Assembly: GCA_023375675.1 (NCBI GenBank)
Contig: JALQBC010000018.1
Coordinates: 124,001-188,000, forward strand
Direction: 5' to 3'
Origin: Cytospora piceicola
Lineage: Eukaryota; Ascomycota; Sordariomycetes; Diaporthales; Cytosporaceae
DNA: 64,000 nucleotides
Shown here: piece by piece, positions 1 through 11,895 of the stretch
Layout of the letters: every line of letters starts with the position of its first letter
Numbering within the stretch: the stretch's first letter is position 1
Notes under the pieces: model-generated
The model's input: only the letters and a program-made list of their open reading frames with translations
The model's database searches: none
What the model was told of the DNA's origin: nothing
Made by a program: the position numbers and the translations under genes

Positions 1-2244
1 AATATCTGACTGCATAGTAGGTATGCGATCATCTCTCGCGTATTCGCTCGCTACTCACTGCTGGCTGCGCGGCGATGAGGCGGTGCCTATTCCGCGGTGT
101 TCATGCGTAAGTTGACTGCCAAGCTGTTGTTTCTGCCGTCCACAGATCTCGTGTGCCCCCGGATACTGCAAAGATCTGCCCTCGTTTTACTGTAGCAACC
201 TGTGCTACATGGGTGCTTTTCCTATTGGCAAAGAGCCAGCACGGGGAACGCACTTGAGGGTCGCAGCGGGGCCCAGTATACTCGTCGATGAGACCCGGCG
301 GCGCCACGCTGCTACCATTGAAGCCGAGCCGTGGTCGGAGAAACGAACCGATATCTGATCAACCTTTGGGCCACTTCTCCTAGACGAGGGGGGGGGGGGA
401 TACGAAATTGGGATGGCTTCGAGCTATGCTGCATATCAGCAGGTAGTCATCGGGACTCGAGCACTGTGAAGTCAGCCATCTGCCATGAAGGCTGTATGAT
501 TTCTGCCCATGTAACCCCAATCTGACCCGCAACACGCCGCCTACGGCTCTATAATAACAATCAGTCATGGACCGGTTTTCGGCCTTTGTGAAGTTTCAGA
601 GCCGCTCGAGCAACGCTAAATGCAACCGAAGTCGCCCCTGTTGGCCATACACCAAAGTTCAAATAAAGAAAAGCAACAAGGATCGGGGGGGGGGGGGAGC
701 CATGTGGCTCTTCAGTGCGCATCGAGTTTGACGATCACGAGGGGTCAACAAAAGAGCGAGCGTTTGGATCGACTGCAGCCTGTCAGCCAGTTTGTGTGAC
801 AACGGACATCTTCGCCGTCAGCCGAGACGGGTCAAGCTGGTTATTTGGAAGGGGGCAGCCTCGAGGAGACAAGAAAGTCGAGCCAAAGCGATGGACTATG
901 CAATGTGCCGAAGTACGCACGGAAGGCATCATCAGCGCCATCAATACACAATCGAGCTTGCACGATCTTGGGACATTTTCCCACGTGGCGTTGAAATGGT
1001 CGCGCAGATCCCCGATTGGCCTTCAAATGCTGAATGGCCGCAAAGGAAACACACGCCTTGGCAATTCGGCTGAGACCTGCTCATGATGTTGCAGTTCGTC
1101 AAGATCTGTGACCATCCAATTATAAAAGTGCACCTAAATGGTTGATCTGGGAACAGGTGTGTGAGAGCATGGAACGTCGCTGTAAAGAGGCTGCGGATGG
1201 CTGCGGCGCACCTTTGATGGCAACGAGTCGGCGTCCCTTCCTTGACCCGGAGTTCAGAGTTGATGAGCTCAGAGAAGCATCGGGTGAAACCCAGATGGCA
1301 AAGGCCGTATCGGACAGCTGCTTGGCGGATAGGGGCATTGAAATCCTGCCAAGTCGTCGCTTTAACGATCTGGTGAACCTGTTGGACGGAAGACGGCCCC
1401 ATCTAGGCGGCGCTGGTTGCAGTGGCACTTGCATATTCGGCAGCAAGGTATTACACATGGCCAGGTCCCTCCGCCCACGTCCAACCCTAGGGCCTCACCG
1501 TGTCGTCTCGCTTGTGGGTGCGTGCCCGAGCCGCGGGCGAAGCGAGGTCCAACAGCGACGAGGGGAAGGGGAGATCGGACGCAGGGCTTGTCCCCCCGGT
1601 CCAAGGTCCATGATGATCCGAACGAGGGTCGTCGTGCAAGGCGGTGTTGAGGCCAGCAACTCGCGAGATCTGTGGTACAGTACAGTACCCATTGACCTCT
1701 TACAGGTTCGCAATAGACACACAACAGGAGGGCAAGCTGCATGGGTCAGCGGCCACAACGAGACCAAGTGTTGCCCAGAGGAAGAAATTGGGAGTGTACC
1801 CAGCCAGACACACACAACCCACCCTGCCCCCACCCTTTCTCCCTCGATAATCCCGAAGATCGAGTGTCAACGGTCACGCCTGAGCAGCTGCAATTCCAAA
1901 GCACCATGGCACCAGAGTGGACGGTTCAGCGATGGCGTCTTTTGGGGTCCAGGACAATCCGAACCCGGAAGCGGATATGATCAACGATGCATCCTCGGTG
2001 AAATTTGAACAAGGGTTATATGTTATATACAACCCTTATACAACCTTAGCTACCGGTAAAGTGTGTATGTACCCAGATAAGTGACTGTTAAGGTGACTGT
2101 CAAGTGACTGTGCGGATCGTATATTACATTACGTGGGCATGTGTGCGGCGCTCTGTATGGCTGACAGTTGACGGGATGGAAAAAGAGCTGAACTGGCGCG
2201 GCGCAGAATGCAGGCGCAGGCGCAAGACGTAAAACGCAAAACGC

Positions 2245-2275
2245 CGGTGCGGGTGCGGGTGCGGGTGCGGGTGCG
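2245..2275. repeat. GGTGCG hexanucleotide tandem repeat
   Basis: About five consecutive GGTGCG units are visible. They form a G-rich array inside the intergenic region and have no coding context. Confidence 0.85.
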
Positions 2276-2357
2276 AGGTGCAGGCAGTGAGTGGTGCAGT
2301 GAGAGCGAGCGCCACGAGGACACATCCAAAATTCCCCTTGCTTACTGCGTATTTACA

Positions 2358-4648
2358 GTACCTAGGTACTTTTTGCCTGACTGTACCAGTACCAACTATT
2401 CCATACAATGCACAGTGATTGGCCATCGGATAGTACTCAGTACAACACCACAGGAGCCAGACAGCCAGACTTCTCGCATGGCAGAGTAACAACAAGCCTG
2501 GAACCAGTGGATGCGACTAGCGACAACGCTATCTCACGTTGGCATTTTTGTCGATCTGAAGCAAGCCGGGAATAGCTGGATATACAATCTCTTCTCACCA
2601 GGGAGATGAGACCTCCGACACTACAAGTCTTGTCTGTAAGTGGTAGGCTGGTATGGTAGGACGGCAGGGCGCGGCAGGGAGGAGTACCTAGTTATGTACT
2701 TAAATAGACGGTAGGTAGCACACGGCGTTATTCATTCCATGTACATAACACCATGCCCGTAAGGTAGGGTGAGAGGGTGACAGGGTGACAGGACGACTAC
2801 TAAGTACAATGACTGCCATGGTGGGCTTGGAATGGCAGGTACACGTGTTAGTGCACAGTAGCTCTGCGGAGGACAGGGGTTGTTCAGGAAGCCGAGAAGG
2901 ATCGATGACCATGGGTTCTGACGAGATCGACTGATATTGCGTGGCTCCCGGGGGTCATATCATGCCTGTGCTGTACGTACATGCCTAGGTAAGAGCCTAA
3001 GAGCCCGAGGACAAGCTCGGAAACCTTGGAAACCTTGGACCTCTGGGACCTTGGAACATCTCAACATCTGTCGGACGGAGGCATCGACATCCAGGCCGCC
3101 ATATTACAATGTATACGGTACCTCAGGGGGGGGGGAAGTGGGAAATTACTGAAAGCAGCTACCACAGTAGCGGTTTGTGTACCGTAACAGCATGTACACG
3201 GATACCTAGGTACATAAGTTGGTATCTACCTAGGTAGATAGGTACCTAAGATACACTAGTCATGCTCGTGGTCTTTCAAGGGTTGATTAGTTAGCCGGTA
3301 TCTGACACGTGGAGCAGCAAAACTCTTGGCGGGTATCGCATTACGGTGATAGATTTACCGTGTCAGCATTTACAATACTGTGTACTAAAGTACTAATGTA
3401 TGTACTGCAGCACAGCACGTATGAAAGGAATTCTGGCCCCCTTCATACAAGTTCCCACAGCATTTCTGACGACTCTTGGAGGAGGGTCGGTCAGACTTCG
3501 TGGGGATATACAAGGTAACAATTCCTCATCACAGCACAGACACACAGACACAGACACAGGCCGAAACATGGGAGTTACGCCAACGAGCCAGAATATGTCG
3601 ATAGTCTTGGTTGTGAGTGCGACGTTCCCAAGACTGAATTACATGTACTACGTACTGTGTTGTAAGTGCCTGCCTCCCGGGGCAAATTGAAGGGAGAACG
3701 GAGAAGAGAGAGAACGGGGGAAATTAAAGGAATCAGAAGGGCAAAAAGGAAAAGCAGAAAAAACAAACCCCAAACTGGAAAGGCCTTGGAAGAAAATTCG
3801 GAAACATGTCCGGGTCCGGGTTAGGATGAGTTGGGATGCACCTGCCAGAACAGAACAGGAAGGAATGTGACAGAGCGAATCAAATGTGACGGAGACTCTC
3901 CACATTCGGCCAAAGCACTAGGCATCTTTCGAGGCTAAGCTTGAGCAGGAGCAGGAGCAGGAACAGGAGCAGGAGCAGGAGCAAGTGCAGGTGCAGGAGC
4001 AGGGGAGAGGAGAGGAGAGAGAGGGAGACAAAGAGAGACGGAGACAGAGAGACGGAGACATGCGAAAGAGACGGAGACAGAGAGAGAGGAAGAGAGAGAG
4101 ACGTTTCTGCTGGCTGTCGACATGCGCAAGACCTCGTGGCATTGCTGACTGCCAACGTCGGGAATTATCTGGGAATGTACCCAGGTATGTACATCAATCT
4201 AGACAGATGTGTAGATACTACATCGGTCTGTGAAAGAGACACGTGCTCTATACCCTATCAGAGTTCTCAGCCAGAAGCGTCCATGGGTCGTGCAGGTAGC
4301 AGCTCGCCAGGAGGAGATGTCCCGTTCGCCCCGGTTGCATGCTTCTCCCTCTAAGGTGGATGTACAGTATACAAACCACGCAGCCCGTTATCTACCACAG
4401 AACCAGGTAATGCAACAACCCTGTCAGGACACACTGTATGCATATCTGGTCATTGGTCGACCATGTCCCGCTGCACGTCCGCATCTTGCGATCTCCGTTA
4501 TTTTATCCTCCTGGTTCTCTCCACCTGGCACTGGCAGGTTTTCCCCCGTGCCCCGGCCCCCCCCGGACCACGGCCATAACCACGACCACGCTGCTGCCCC
4601 ATCTTAATCGTTAATGGCCTTCCATTTCGGGCTCCATGTACCTAGGTA
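2358..4648. repeat. Dispersed TACCTAGGTA palindromes
   Basis: The perfect 10-bp palindrome TACCTAGGTA occurs at 2359-2368 (within the 12-bp GTACCTAGGTAC at 2358-2369), 3203-3212, 3227-3236 and 4639-4648. Partial forms lie near 2690, 2989, 3242, 4720, 4983 and 5460. All are in non-coding sequence upstream of the bHLH gene. A further copy sits at the edge of the AT-rich block (19,969). Their role is unknown. Confidence 0.75.
3943..4101. repeat. GAGCAG hexanucleotide array followed by a purine-rich tract
   Basis: About ten imperfect GAGCAG units (3943-4003) run into roughly 100 bases that are almost pure A/G on the + strand, with GAGACGGAGACA-like sub-repeats. The open frames over it translate to Ser/Leu/Pro or Arg/Glu low-complexity strings and are not genes. 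Long purine tracts of this kind can form triplex or other non-B DNA; whether they matter here is not shown. Confidence 0.85.
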
Positions 4649-5063
4649 TATATGTATGTATGTATGTGTGTGTACGTATGTGGGTAAATATAATGCCTGA
4701 GTTGGTAGATAGGTAGGTAGGTACTTAGTAACCCTTTTACTTTTACTCACTGTTGAACATTACTGTGCAGTTGTTGGGGTACTCGGTAACCCGTACGACT
4801 ATGACATAGCACACAAGGAATAATATGGTCGCACGGGCTCACTCGCGTCCTTTTGGTTCAAATCAAGCCTGTCAAGTGTCGAAACAAGCAGAGGGCTTAG
4901 GTCTGGCTGGGTCAACTGGTTCCCAGGTGGCCCCCTGGTGTGTCCTGGTGGCACCTTCCTCCCGCCCCCCGGTGCCCCATTTAGGTACCTACATATGATA
5001 CTCCGTACCGTGCCTTGCGCCCTGCCTTGCCTGCCCTATCCACCCCCATCCCTACCCCCCCCC

Positions 5064-5096
5064 TACTATGCAGTACTATGCAGTACTATGCAGTAC
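5064..5096. repeat. 10-bp tandem triplication (TACTATGCAG x3)
   Basis: Three perfect consecutive copies of TACTATGCAG are followed by TAC, within a pyrimidine-rich intergenic stretch about 1 kb upstream of the bHLH start codon. Confidence 0.9.
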
Positions 5097-6044
5097 CCCC
5101 TCACACCCTCCTTCGATATGCCCAGGTTGTCCCATGCCTTTTGAGTTGAACCCTTGGAAGTCTTCTCTTCCTCATTGGTCTCTCGTCCAGGACCTTGGAC
5201 CCCAAAACCCAGTAAGGCATTCTGGTATTCAGGTACTACTGTGCGATTCCGACTCTGCACACAAAGCCGACTCCCCAGCTTTTTCCCTTTCTTCTCTGCA
5301 TCATCTCATTGTCCTCGGGGTTTGATCCATTTGATCCATTGGCGACACTAAACAAACAAACCCAAGAAACCAATCCCATCGGCTGTTTTCTCGCCGCGTC
5401 CGCGTATCTGTCTGTGCCTGTATACGCAGCTGGCAAGAAAAAGGCCCCTTGACGAATACCTACTTACGTATACCTACCTACATATCGATACCGATACCGT
5501 ACCTTACTCAAGACTTTCGTCCACCATTGGGGGAAGAGGGGAAGGAAAGAAAAAAAGGCTGAGGCTCACTCAATAGTCCAGTAATAAGCCTCTACCAGAC
5601 TGGGTTCCGAGCTCCTCCCACAACCAACCCAACCCACCTGGGCACCATCCACAACCCACTTTGAAGGAGGATCCCGCCGAATCCACGCCGGCCTCTAACC
5701 AACGCCTCTCTCTGTTACAAGCAGCTTTCGGTTACCTTTCCTTTCCAAGGTCCCAAGGTTGCCCTTCAATTCATCCATCTGCGTTCTCCATCTACCACAC
5801 ACATTTCCGTCGTTCGTTCCAAAGTCGTTCTTTACTTCCTCCCCACCTCATACAACGCCTCCGGACTCACGACACTGCAATAAATCATCACCAAGGGGAC
5901 GTCAGACATCTCATTCCTCTAATTCCCCGCTACCCCGGGGCCAAATCCACACCCCTCCTCCCTGACAGCTCCTCGACGAGACTTTGTCGGGACCTTGTCC
6001 GCACTCGAGTACTCACATTTGTATAACGAGGAAACGAATGCGCC

Positions 6045-7676
6045 ATGGCCACCGCCGAGCAGTCCCGTCCAGCCTCCCAGAAATTCCCTGCTGGCCTGGC
6101 CGGTGTACTGAATCATTCCGACGATAATAGGGATTCGGCCTACTATTCAAGCACTGACGCCTCCAGCAAACGTTCGTTTGATTCCTTCTCGGTCATCTCG
6201 CCGCTCTCCTGTCCCCTCAATTGAGTGCTGACTTGCCCCTCCTTCCTTCAGATACCTCGGCAGCTTCATACAATGGCGTCAACGTCCTCACTCCTGCCGG
6301 TGCCGGCTTTCAACACCACCAGCATGAAAAGACTCCGTCGCCCACTAATACCCATATGCTGCCTCAACATCTGGTTTCACCCGTCACCGGCAACATGACT
6401 GTTGCATCCATGGTCTCCCCCACCAGCCCTGTCGGCGCAGACCTCCGATATGCCGACCGTAACTTGTCTCTCGACTCCGGGCCCAACAGCGCCATGTTGG
6501 GTGCCGACGAGCCCATATCGAGGCGAGAGAGCGTTGACAGCAGGATGAATCAAGACTTCGGCGGCATGAGGCTCGGCGCATCTCCTTACGCGAGCAACAA
6601 CCATTCCACAACTTCCATCCAGAATACCCTGCACCAACAACGGAACCCCAGGACCGGTCTCGACACCCTGTCAATCCATCGCATCTCGAATGGCTACCAG
6701 CCCAGTAACGAGCGCAATCCTCTTGACAGCCATATCAAGAACGTCCGGACCGCACCCACCATCACGGGCCCAACAACAAGCACGATCGCCCGCGCAGCAG
6801 AGCCCACCAAAGGCCAGGCCTGGGCTTTCCCAGAAGAGGAGATACACAGGCTGCCCTCAGGGACACAATCACTCATCGATTCGCGGAGGAGCAGCGTGGC
6901 CGAATCGTTTGCTAGCAGCCAGTGGACCGCCGAGTCCAGGTTGCCACCTGGACAACGAAGGCTGGACGAAGGTCTCGCAACTCCCGATTATCAGCGCATG
7001 TCGAGCAACTCGGGCGAGTTCCCTGCCGTTCACCATCATACCTTGCAGCACAAACAACTTGGTGACCTCCAAGCTGAGGAGGCCAATGCGCACGCCGGCG
7101 CTCAGCCATACAGCAGGACCCCCGAGCTGCGCATCAGCCACAAGCTCGCGGAGAGGAAGCGCAGGACAGAGATGAAGGAACTGTTCGAACAATTGAGGGA
7201 CTTGATGCCGCAGGAGCGGGGCTCCAAAGCGTCCAAGTGGGAAATATTGTCGAAAGGTGCGTATCCACATGCCGTAATCTGATTCCCGGCACAACGGTGA
7301 CGACTGAAACGGTACTAACCCTACATACATAGCCATCTCCGAGCATCAACGACAGAGTGACACCATCAAGTACCTCCAACAGCAGAACCATACTGTTATG
7401 ACCGACGTGGAGATGATGAGGCGCGAGGTTGCATCTGTGAGGATGGAAAACTCGCAGCTGAGGGGCGAATTATCAGCCGTCTCAAACCAGGGTCCTGGCA
7501 ACCATAACTCGGCACCTTCTATGGGCTCGTATTCCTCCAAAGATCCCTCCCGCCCAGAGCTGCCTCCCCTACGCTCTCTCAGCGGCGAGATTTCTACAGC
7601 GCCCGAGTCTATGGCAGGAGTTCAGTACGAACAGCCAAGGATGAATGCCTATCGTGTCTCCGATGGTCGATATTAG
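6045..7676 (+). CDS. bHLH transcription factor with C-terminal coiled coil
   Basis: Three exons: 6045-6171, 6252-7256 and 7333-7676. Introns of 80 and 76 bp have GT..AG ends, matching phases (both phase 1) and a CTGAC branch-like site in the first. The product is 491 aa. The first ~330 residues are Ser/Pro/Asn/Gln-rich and look disordered. The basic helix-loop-helix starts near residue 335: His339, followed by AERKRR, gives the H-x3-E-R-x-R E-box-contacting pattern, and helix 2 (WEILSKAISE) is split by intron 2. A heptad-like segment (about residues 395-440) follows and would extend the dimer interface. The protein should act in the nucleus as a dimer on CANNTG sites. The layout resembles the fungal bHLH proteins annotated as 'HLH transcription factor/GlcD gamma' or as the Fusarium allergen Fus c 3. 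I cannot assign an ortholog, so no symbol is given. ATG 6045 is chosen because it opens the only frame that joins across intron 1. Confidence 0.9.
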
Positions 7677-9380
7677 AAAGGCACATTCATGACAGGATGG
7701 CGCCCTCGTTGGGCAGTGTGTTTTCTTTTCCCCTCCGCGAGTCACTTTTCTATAATATTCTACATCAGAGACGGACCCTGCATGGAAAACGGACTGCGTC
7801 CCGGTCCGTGGAGCCGCTGTGGTTCAACCTGACTGGAGGCGCGAGTTCGAGAACAGCGCGCCCTGCTGGCTAGTCCTCTCCGCCATGCGATGTGCTTGCT
7901 AATTCACATCAAAGCTGCCATTGCGGATGGGGAGTAGCACTTGGCCGCGGATGAAATACCCATATAAATATCCATTCTAGGGGGCCCTCACGTGGTCATC
8001 AAACCACAGCAGTCAACGGAAACAAAACCTCGGTTCCAGATGGTTCCGGCAGTGTCATGAGGCTTTATCTTGTCCCATTGGAAGCCGGCGACGAGGGCGA
8101 CGTTTATTTTAGGGGACTGTTTGGTATTACGAATCGTTGTTGCCATATCTTGGCGCTTTTTGAAATTGGCGTCTCTATTTATTATACATACCATGGGGAA
8201 GTTGGTGGCCAAAGGGGCAGTGCCCCTTTCGAAAAACGAAAGGTTGAGGTAGGCAATTGGCCCTGTCGGTGTGCGTTTTCATTTTGTGTGCTGGATATGT
8301 TGGAGGATTGCATATACCCATTGTAACTTCACTCATGTGTCTGCCTTGCCCAGGTTCTTGGTTTGGGGGGGAGGGGGTATATATTGAGGGAAAAAAGGAC
8401 GCCTGACATCTGTGTCTCTGGCGGTCGTTTGACAGGCAGGCGGGCAGGCTAGGCTGAAGGTCGGAAAAGGAAGGCTTGGGACATGACGGAACGTGCAGAT
8501 ACTTCATTCTCTACAGGTCTACGATATAGCTGGGAGGACACAGCAGCTGTGGAGGGGTCTGGTGGTCAGGATGAAGACAGGATACGTGAGACGGTTGATA
8601 CTGGGTGGCAGATTCATATTCTGTGGCTCTATCCATTCATGGTCGACTGCAAACCAAGGTCAAGGTCAGGGTCCCGGTGGCAAGATCCTCATTGCATGGT
8701 CGATTGGTCTTATTGGGGTGGAAAAAAAGTGTGTAAGCCAGCTGGGAAGGTTGTAAATGTCAAGCTAGATGAACATGCTAGTGATTCAAACGCTGCCTCT
8801 GGCATGGTTCTATTTCCGTGGCTGTTCTGTTTCCTACGTATGTAGCATGTAGGTTTTGATGGTGACTGAGTGCGTATCGGCATTCTCCTTGGTACTGACT
8901 GCTAGGTATGCATGGCAGTATCTAGCTGGTCATGATCTCGGGAGGAGGGAGGAGGAGGGAGGTGTTTTTCTCCCGAGGTCTTCACATGCCAGACAAGGAG
9001 GGTACCCAGCGCCCGCGTCATGCCGCCCGCGGGGAATCCTGGCACACAGTACAGATCTACTGATTAACCGACGGCGGTAGACCGCGGCACATGGGACTTC
9101 CAGATTCCGTACGCCTTATCATTACCTACTTAAGGCATTGGTTCTATTGTTACATGCGACTGTCTGTCTATGTATAATGGACCGACCGACCGCCTGCCTT
9201 CCTCATAGGAGCTTTATCTGTTGTCCGACATCAACCTTCTAGTAGATTGATTTCCTTTCTTTCCCCCCTTTTTTGCCCCGTCCTCCCTCTGGTAGCAGTG
9301 TCGTGTTGCTTGCTTTGCTGTTTATGGTCTGAAGTGCGGAGAGAGAGAGAGACCGAGAAGAGTCAATACCCGTCTCGGCT
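7677..9380. other. Intergenic region between the bHLH and PMP4 genes
   Basis: I see no conserved coding sequence. The open frames at 8057-8326 and 8483-8845 have no recognisable domain and no supported splice structure. The first few hundred bases probably hold the 3' UTR of the bHLH gene. Other contents are two adjacent hairpins (8211 onward), a GGAGGA-rich tract near 8940 and a GA dinucleotide run at about 9338-9351, just ahead of the next start codon. Confidence 0.6.
8211..8245. other. Two adjacent short hairpins
   Basis: AAAGGGGC and GCCCCTTT form a perfect 8-bp stem with a 3-nt loop (8211-8229). It is followed directly by a TTTCG/CGAAA stem with an A-rich loop. No gene is called across them, and no run of T follows that would make them resemble a bacterial-type terminator, which would not be expected in a fungal nucleus anyway. 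Confidence 0.6.
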
Positions 9381-10247
9381 ATGTCGAATTCTCTCCAGAG
9401 CATGCAGGTGAGGAGGCTTCTTCTATTAATGCCACCAAACATCAACGGGCGAAGTACTGGGACACACACAGCTGTCAGCTAGTTGCTGATACAGTCAGAC
9501 AGGCTGCCATTGAGCGCATCCTTCTCGATCCGAGATACCATGACATTCTCGCAGTTGTCAAGGGCGCCCGCAATGGCGCAGTCTATGGCTCAAAAGTGCG
9601 GTTCCCTCACGCCCTGGTCATGATCCTCCTCTTCCGGTCTGGAACGTAAGTCCCGCCTTGTGACCTACCTGCCTATCCTGTGTGCGTGTGTGTTTTGGGC
9701 CGCCGCTTGTTCACTCTTGCTCACCCTTCCCTCCAGCTTCCGCGAAAAGCTCTGGCTCATTTTCCGTGCCACGCGCACACATGCGCGCAACCTGGCCAAA
9801 TTCGCAACCATATACAAGCTTACCTGCTTGCTGCTGAAACACTACGGTCCTGACCCCGGCAAGGAGGGCCCCCACGACACCCTCGTCGCAGGCCTACTGG
9901 GCGGATATTTCGTCTTTGGTCGCCGTTCCCGCTCGGGCAAGATTTCGAGCATCAACCAGCAGATCGTTGTCTACGTCTTTGCGCGCGTCTTCCTGGCCCT
10001 AGCCAGGCTCTCCGTCAAGAACGGGAGCCCCTTCGCCCTGCCGGTTGTGTCGACCGAACCCACAAGTTCCAGGGTCAGCTACTATGCATGGCCCATGTTT
10101 TCGAGCTTGAGCTGGGGCATGGTCATGTGGCTGTTTCGGTGGCATCCTGAGGACCTGCAGCCGAGTCTGAGGGGTAGCATGAACTACATCTACGCGCAGA
10201 GTGATGAGTGGGATGGGCTGAGGAATTTCATTTGGCATAACAAATAG
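9381..10247 (+). CDS. Peroxisomal membrane protein 4 (PMP4/PXMP4, Tim17/22/23-related)
   Basis: Exons are 9381-9407 (27 nt), 9503-9645 and 9737-10247. Introns of 95 and 91 bp begin GTGAGG and GTAAGT, end in CAG, and keep phase (0 and 2). The 226-aa product carries the family signature ARNGAVYGSKVRFPHALVM (residues 31-49), then the FREKLW, HARNLAKF and LLGGYFVFG segments, a WGMVMWLF membrane segment and a C-terminal QPSLRGSMNYIY region. Human PXMP4 is a little over 210 aa, so the length fits. The family consists of integral peroxisomal membrane proteins in the Tim17/Tim22/Tim23/PMP24 superfamily; their precise transport role is poorly defined. The small first exon was inferred: the frame upstream of Ala10 has no ATG, whereas splicing from ATG 9381 restores the LQSMQAAIERILLDPRYHD start typical of the family. 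No hydrophilic insertion or break is seen. Confidence 0.92.
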
Positions 10248-10587
10248 TCGCTTACGGGTGAGTCGTGTCGCTCTCACTCAGGATGGGCCACATTCACCTG
10301 TCTTCAACCAAGGGCGAGGCAGGCAAATACACAGAGACAACATAAGGCATAGTATGACTTTAAAGCATCGGGTGCATCTTGGGGGCTCTGGTCTGATAGG
10401 CCAGAGATGATGATTACGTACAGGTACTTGGAAATCAGTGGGCTGACCTGGGCCAATGCTCTATTTTATAAAAGTATCGCCATTTTCTAGGCGTATATAC
10501 ATAGACAGTGAAGAAGATGCCGAACTTGATCGCGTGCCGCGTGCCGCGTGCCACGTCGCGATCGCAGTTCGAGTACCTAGACTCAGC
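10248..10587. other. Convergent intergenic spacer with a GC-rich hairpin
   Basis: This spacer lies between the 3' ends of the PMP4 gene and the convergent GT69 gene. It contains three TGCCGCG-like units flanked by GATCGCG/CGCGATC arms (10,528-10,563), a possible stem-loop near both transcript ends. No coding potential was recognised. Confidence 0.6.
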
Positions 10588-11895
10588 CTAGAGATGGCGC
10601 CACCCGTTCATCCACATGATTTGCTTTTCGTTTATGATGCATGAGATGCCAGGCTCCTGCCGACTTGGCTCGCCATGTGGCGTTTCTGATCGCCATTTAT
10701 CAAGCCTCTTTAGTACGGTAGCACTCTCAAAAGGCTGGGACAGGCTTTCCCTCAAGCGTAGCCAGCGATTAGCCCAGGTGCCTGCCACAGTTGCAAAGGG
10801 CCCGGGGAACTTCTCCCCTTGCCTTCCCTGGACTGCCTTATACGCAGAGGGGCTATAGCCAACTCTTACATTGGGATTCAACCATACGCCCTTGTCCGGT
10901 TTGGCTGCCAGCGCATTGTCCGCGTGTATGAGACAGCATTCGGATCCCTCAAGGTGCAAATCGGCCAGTGTGTCAGGTATAGCTCGGAAACGAAGTGGCG
11001 GATCGGCGTAGAAGGGGGCGGCATCGAAGACGACCATTCCGTTCCAGCAGGACTCGACAAGGATGGGCTCGCTCTGCTCGGCAGACTGTCGAGATGTCGG
11101 GCTGAGGAACCATGGCCAGAAGTTGGAGGCCGTCTTCTGCCCTTGGTCGTCCCGCAGGGCGAACGTATCGTAGTATTGCGGTGGCTTCTTGTAATCCAGG
11201 CTGCAAGCAGCTGCGTAGTTGCCTTGGCGGGTATTGAGGAGGGTGACAAAGTCCTCGGTGTCGAAGACGACATCGTTGAGCCAAAGCACCTTGTCGAATG
11301 TCGTTCCCTGCCTCTGCAGCTCGCGCAGCGGCTCCATGGCCCTGTTTCTCTCCCGGGCTAGGTATGTGATGCGCCGCAAATCGTATACTTGGTCCTCCTC
11401 GTTCCATATCCAGCCCTCGGGCCGAGGACTAGCCGGGTCAGGACGGTCCCACATCTCGTCGAGTTGCTCCCACACGGTCATGCCCAGAGTGATGGTGTTG
11501 GGGACCTGTCGCGCATCGAGCTGGTCCCTCAAGGCCTTTAGGCCCTCTTTGGTGTCGTCCTGGGAGCCGGACTCGAGGGCTGTAAAGTATACGTTATCTG
11601 CCCCAAGGTGGTCGACGAGAGCGAGTACCGCAGCACCCCACGTTGGCAGTAGTTGGCCTGTGTTTCTGTGGACGGAGGCGATGAAGACGCTCGTATTGGC
11701 AGCTTGTGTTAGACCTGACAGGTCGCTATCCATTGGGCCATGACGGGCCTGAAGCGGGAGGGCAGATCGGGTGGTACGCGGTCGGTGGTGAAGAAGGACG
11801 AGGCTGTCGATGGTGAAGAGGAATAGCAGCAGGACCAGGATGGGGCGCCGTTGCTGCCGCAGGCGCCTACGTAGACGTTGAGAGGGGATGATCAT
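10588..11895 (-). CDS. GT69 / CAP59-CMT1-like glycosyltransferase, type II membrane protein
   Basis: An intronless 435-aa frame. A basic N-terminus (RLRRRLRQQRR) precedes a hydrophobic anchor at about residues 19-37, giving a type II Golgi-type topology. The lumenal domain carries the family's conserved blocks: SVHRNTGQLLPTW (74-86), ALESGSQDDT (106-115) with the S/D-rich motif, TYLARERNRAM (177-187), the acidic KVLWLNDVVFDTED (202-215), which is the likely metal/sugar-nucleotide site, ESCWNGMVVFDAAPF (281-295) and EGSECCLIHAD (316-326). This matches CAZy family GT69, which includes Cryptococcus alpha-1,3-mannosyltransferase Cmt1 and Cap59. In filamentous ascomycetes such proteins probably modify cell-wall or secreted glycans; donor and acceptor cannot be told from sequence. 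The start at 11,895 is supported by the anchor beginning right after it. It runs convergently with the PMP4 gene. Confidence 0.88.
   Translation of the reverse strand: MIIPSQRLRRRLRQQRRPILVLLLFLFTIDSLVLLHHRPRTTRSALPLQARHGPMDSDLSGLTQAANTSVFIASVHRNTGQLLPTWGAAVLALVDHLGADNVYFTALESGSQDDTKEGLKALRDQLDARQVPNTITLGMTVWEQLDEMWDRPDPASPRPEGWIWNEEDQVYDLRRITYLARERNRAMEPLRELQRQGTTFDKVLWLNDVVFDTEDFVTLLNTRQGNYAAACSLDYKKPPQYYDTFALRDDQGQKTASNFWPWFLSPTSRQSAEQSEPILVESCWNGMVVFDAAPFYADPPLRFRAIPDTLADLHLEGSECCLIHADNALAAKPDKGVWLNPNVRVGYSPSAYKAVQGRQGEKFPGPFATVAGTWANRWLRLRESLSQPFESATVLKRLDKWRSETPHGEPSRQEPGISCIINEKQIMWMNGWRHL

Larger units (their letters stand above)
1..6044. other. Long intergenic region without a supportable gene
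   Basis: No reading frame here looks like a conserved protein or joins plausibly across introns. The longest open frame (1142-2008, +) is rich in Arg, Ser, Gly and Pro, overlaps equally open frames on both strands, and has no recognisable motif, so I do not call it. The stretch holds poly-G tracts (near 389, 687 and 3126), hexanucleotide repeats, a purine-rich tract, a 10-bp triplication and several TACCTAGGTA palindromes, each listed separately. Roughly the last 400 bases before 6045 are pyrimidine-rich, which would suit the promoter and 5' UTR of the bHLH gene. The size and texture resemble the large regulatory intergenic regions in front of some fungal transcription-factor genes; that is inference. 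Confidence 0.6.

Noticed and set aside
1142..2008. 288-codon open frame on the + strand
   Set aside because: Composition is low in hydrophobic residues and rich in Arg/Ser/Gly/Pro, equally long frames overlap on both strands, and no domain or motif is visible; likely chance opening in GC-rich intergenic DNA.
3880..4233. Several overlapping open frames on both strands
   Set aside because: They translate the GAGCAG array and purine tract into Ser/Leu/Pro or Arg/Glu strings; this is low-complexity DNA, not genes.
8483..8845. 120-codon frame between the bHLH and PMP4 genes
   Set aside because: No homologous features, no splice context and an overlapping alternative frame of similar length.
10819..11743. 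Long plus-strand frames inside the GT69 gene
   Set aside because: They are antisense shadows of a well-supported conserved protein.
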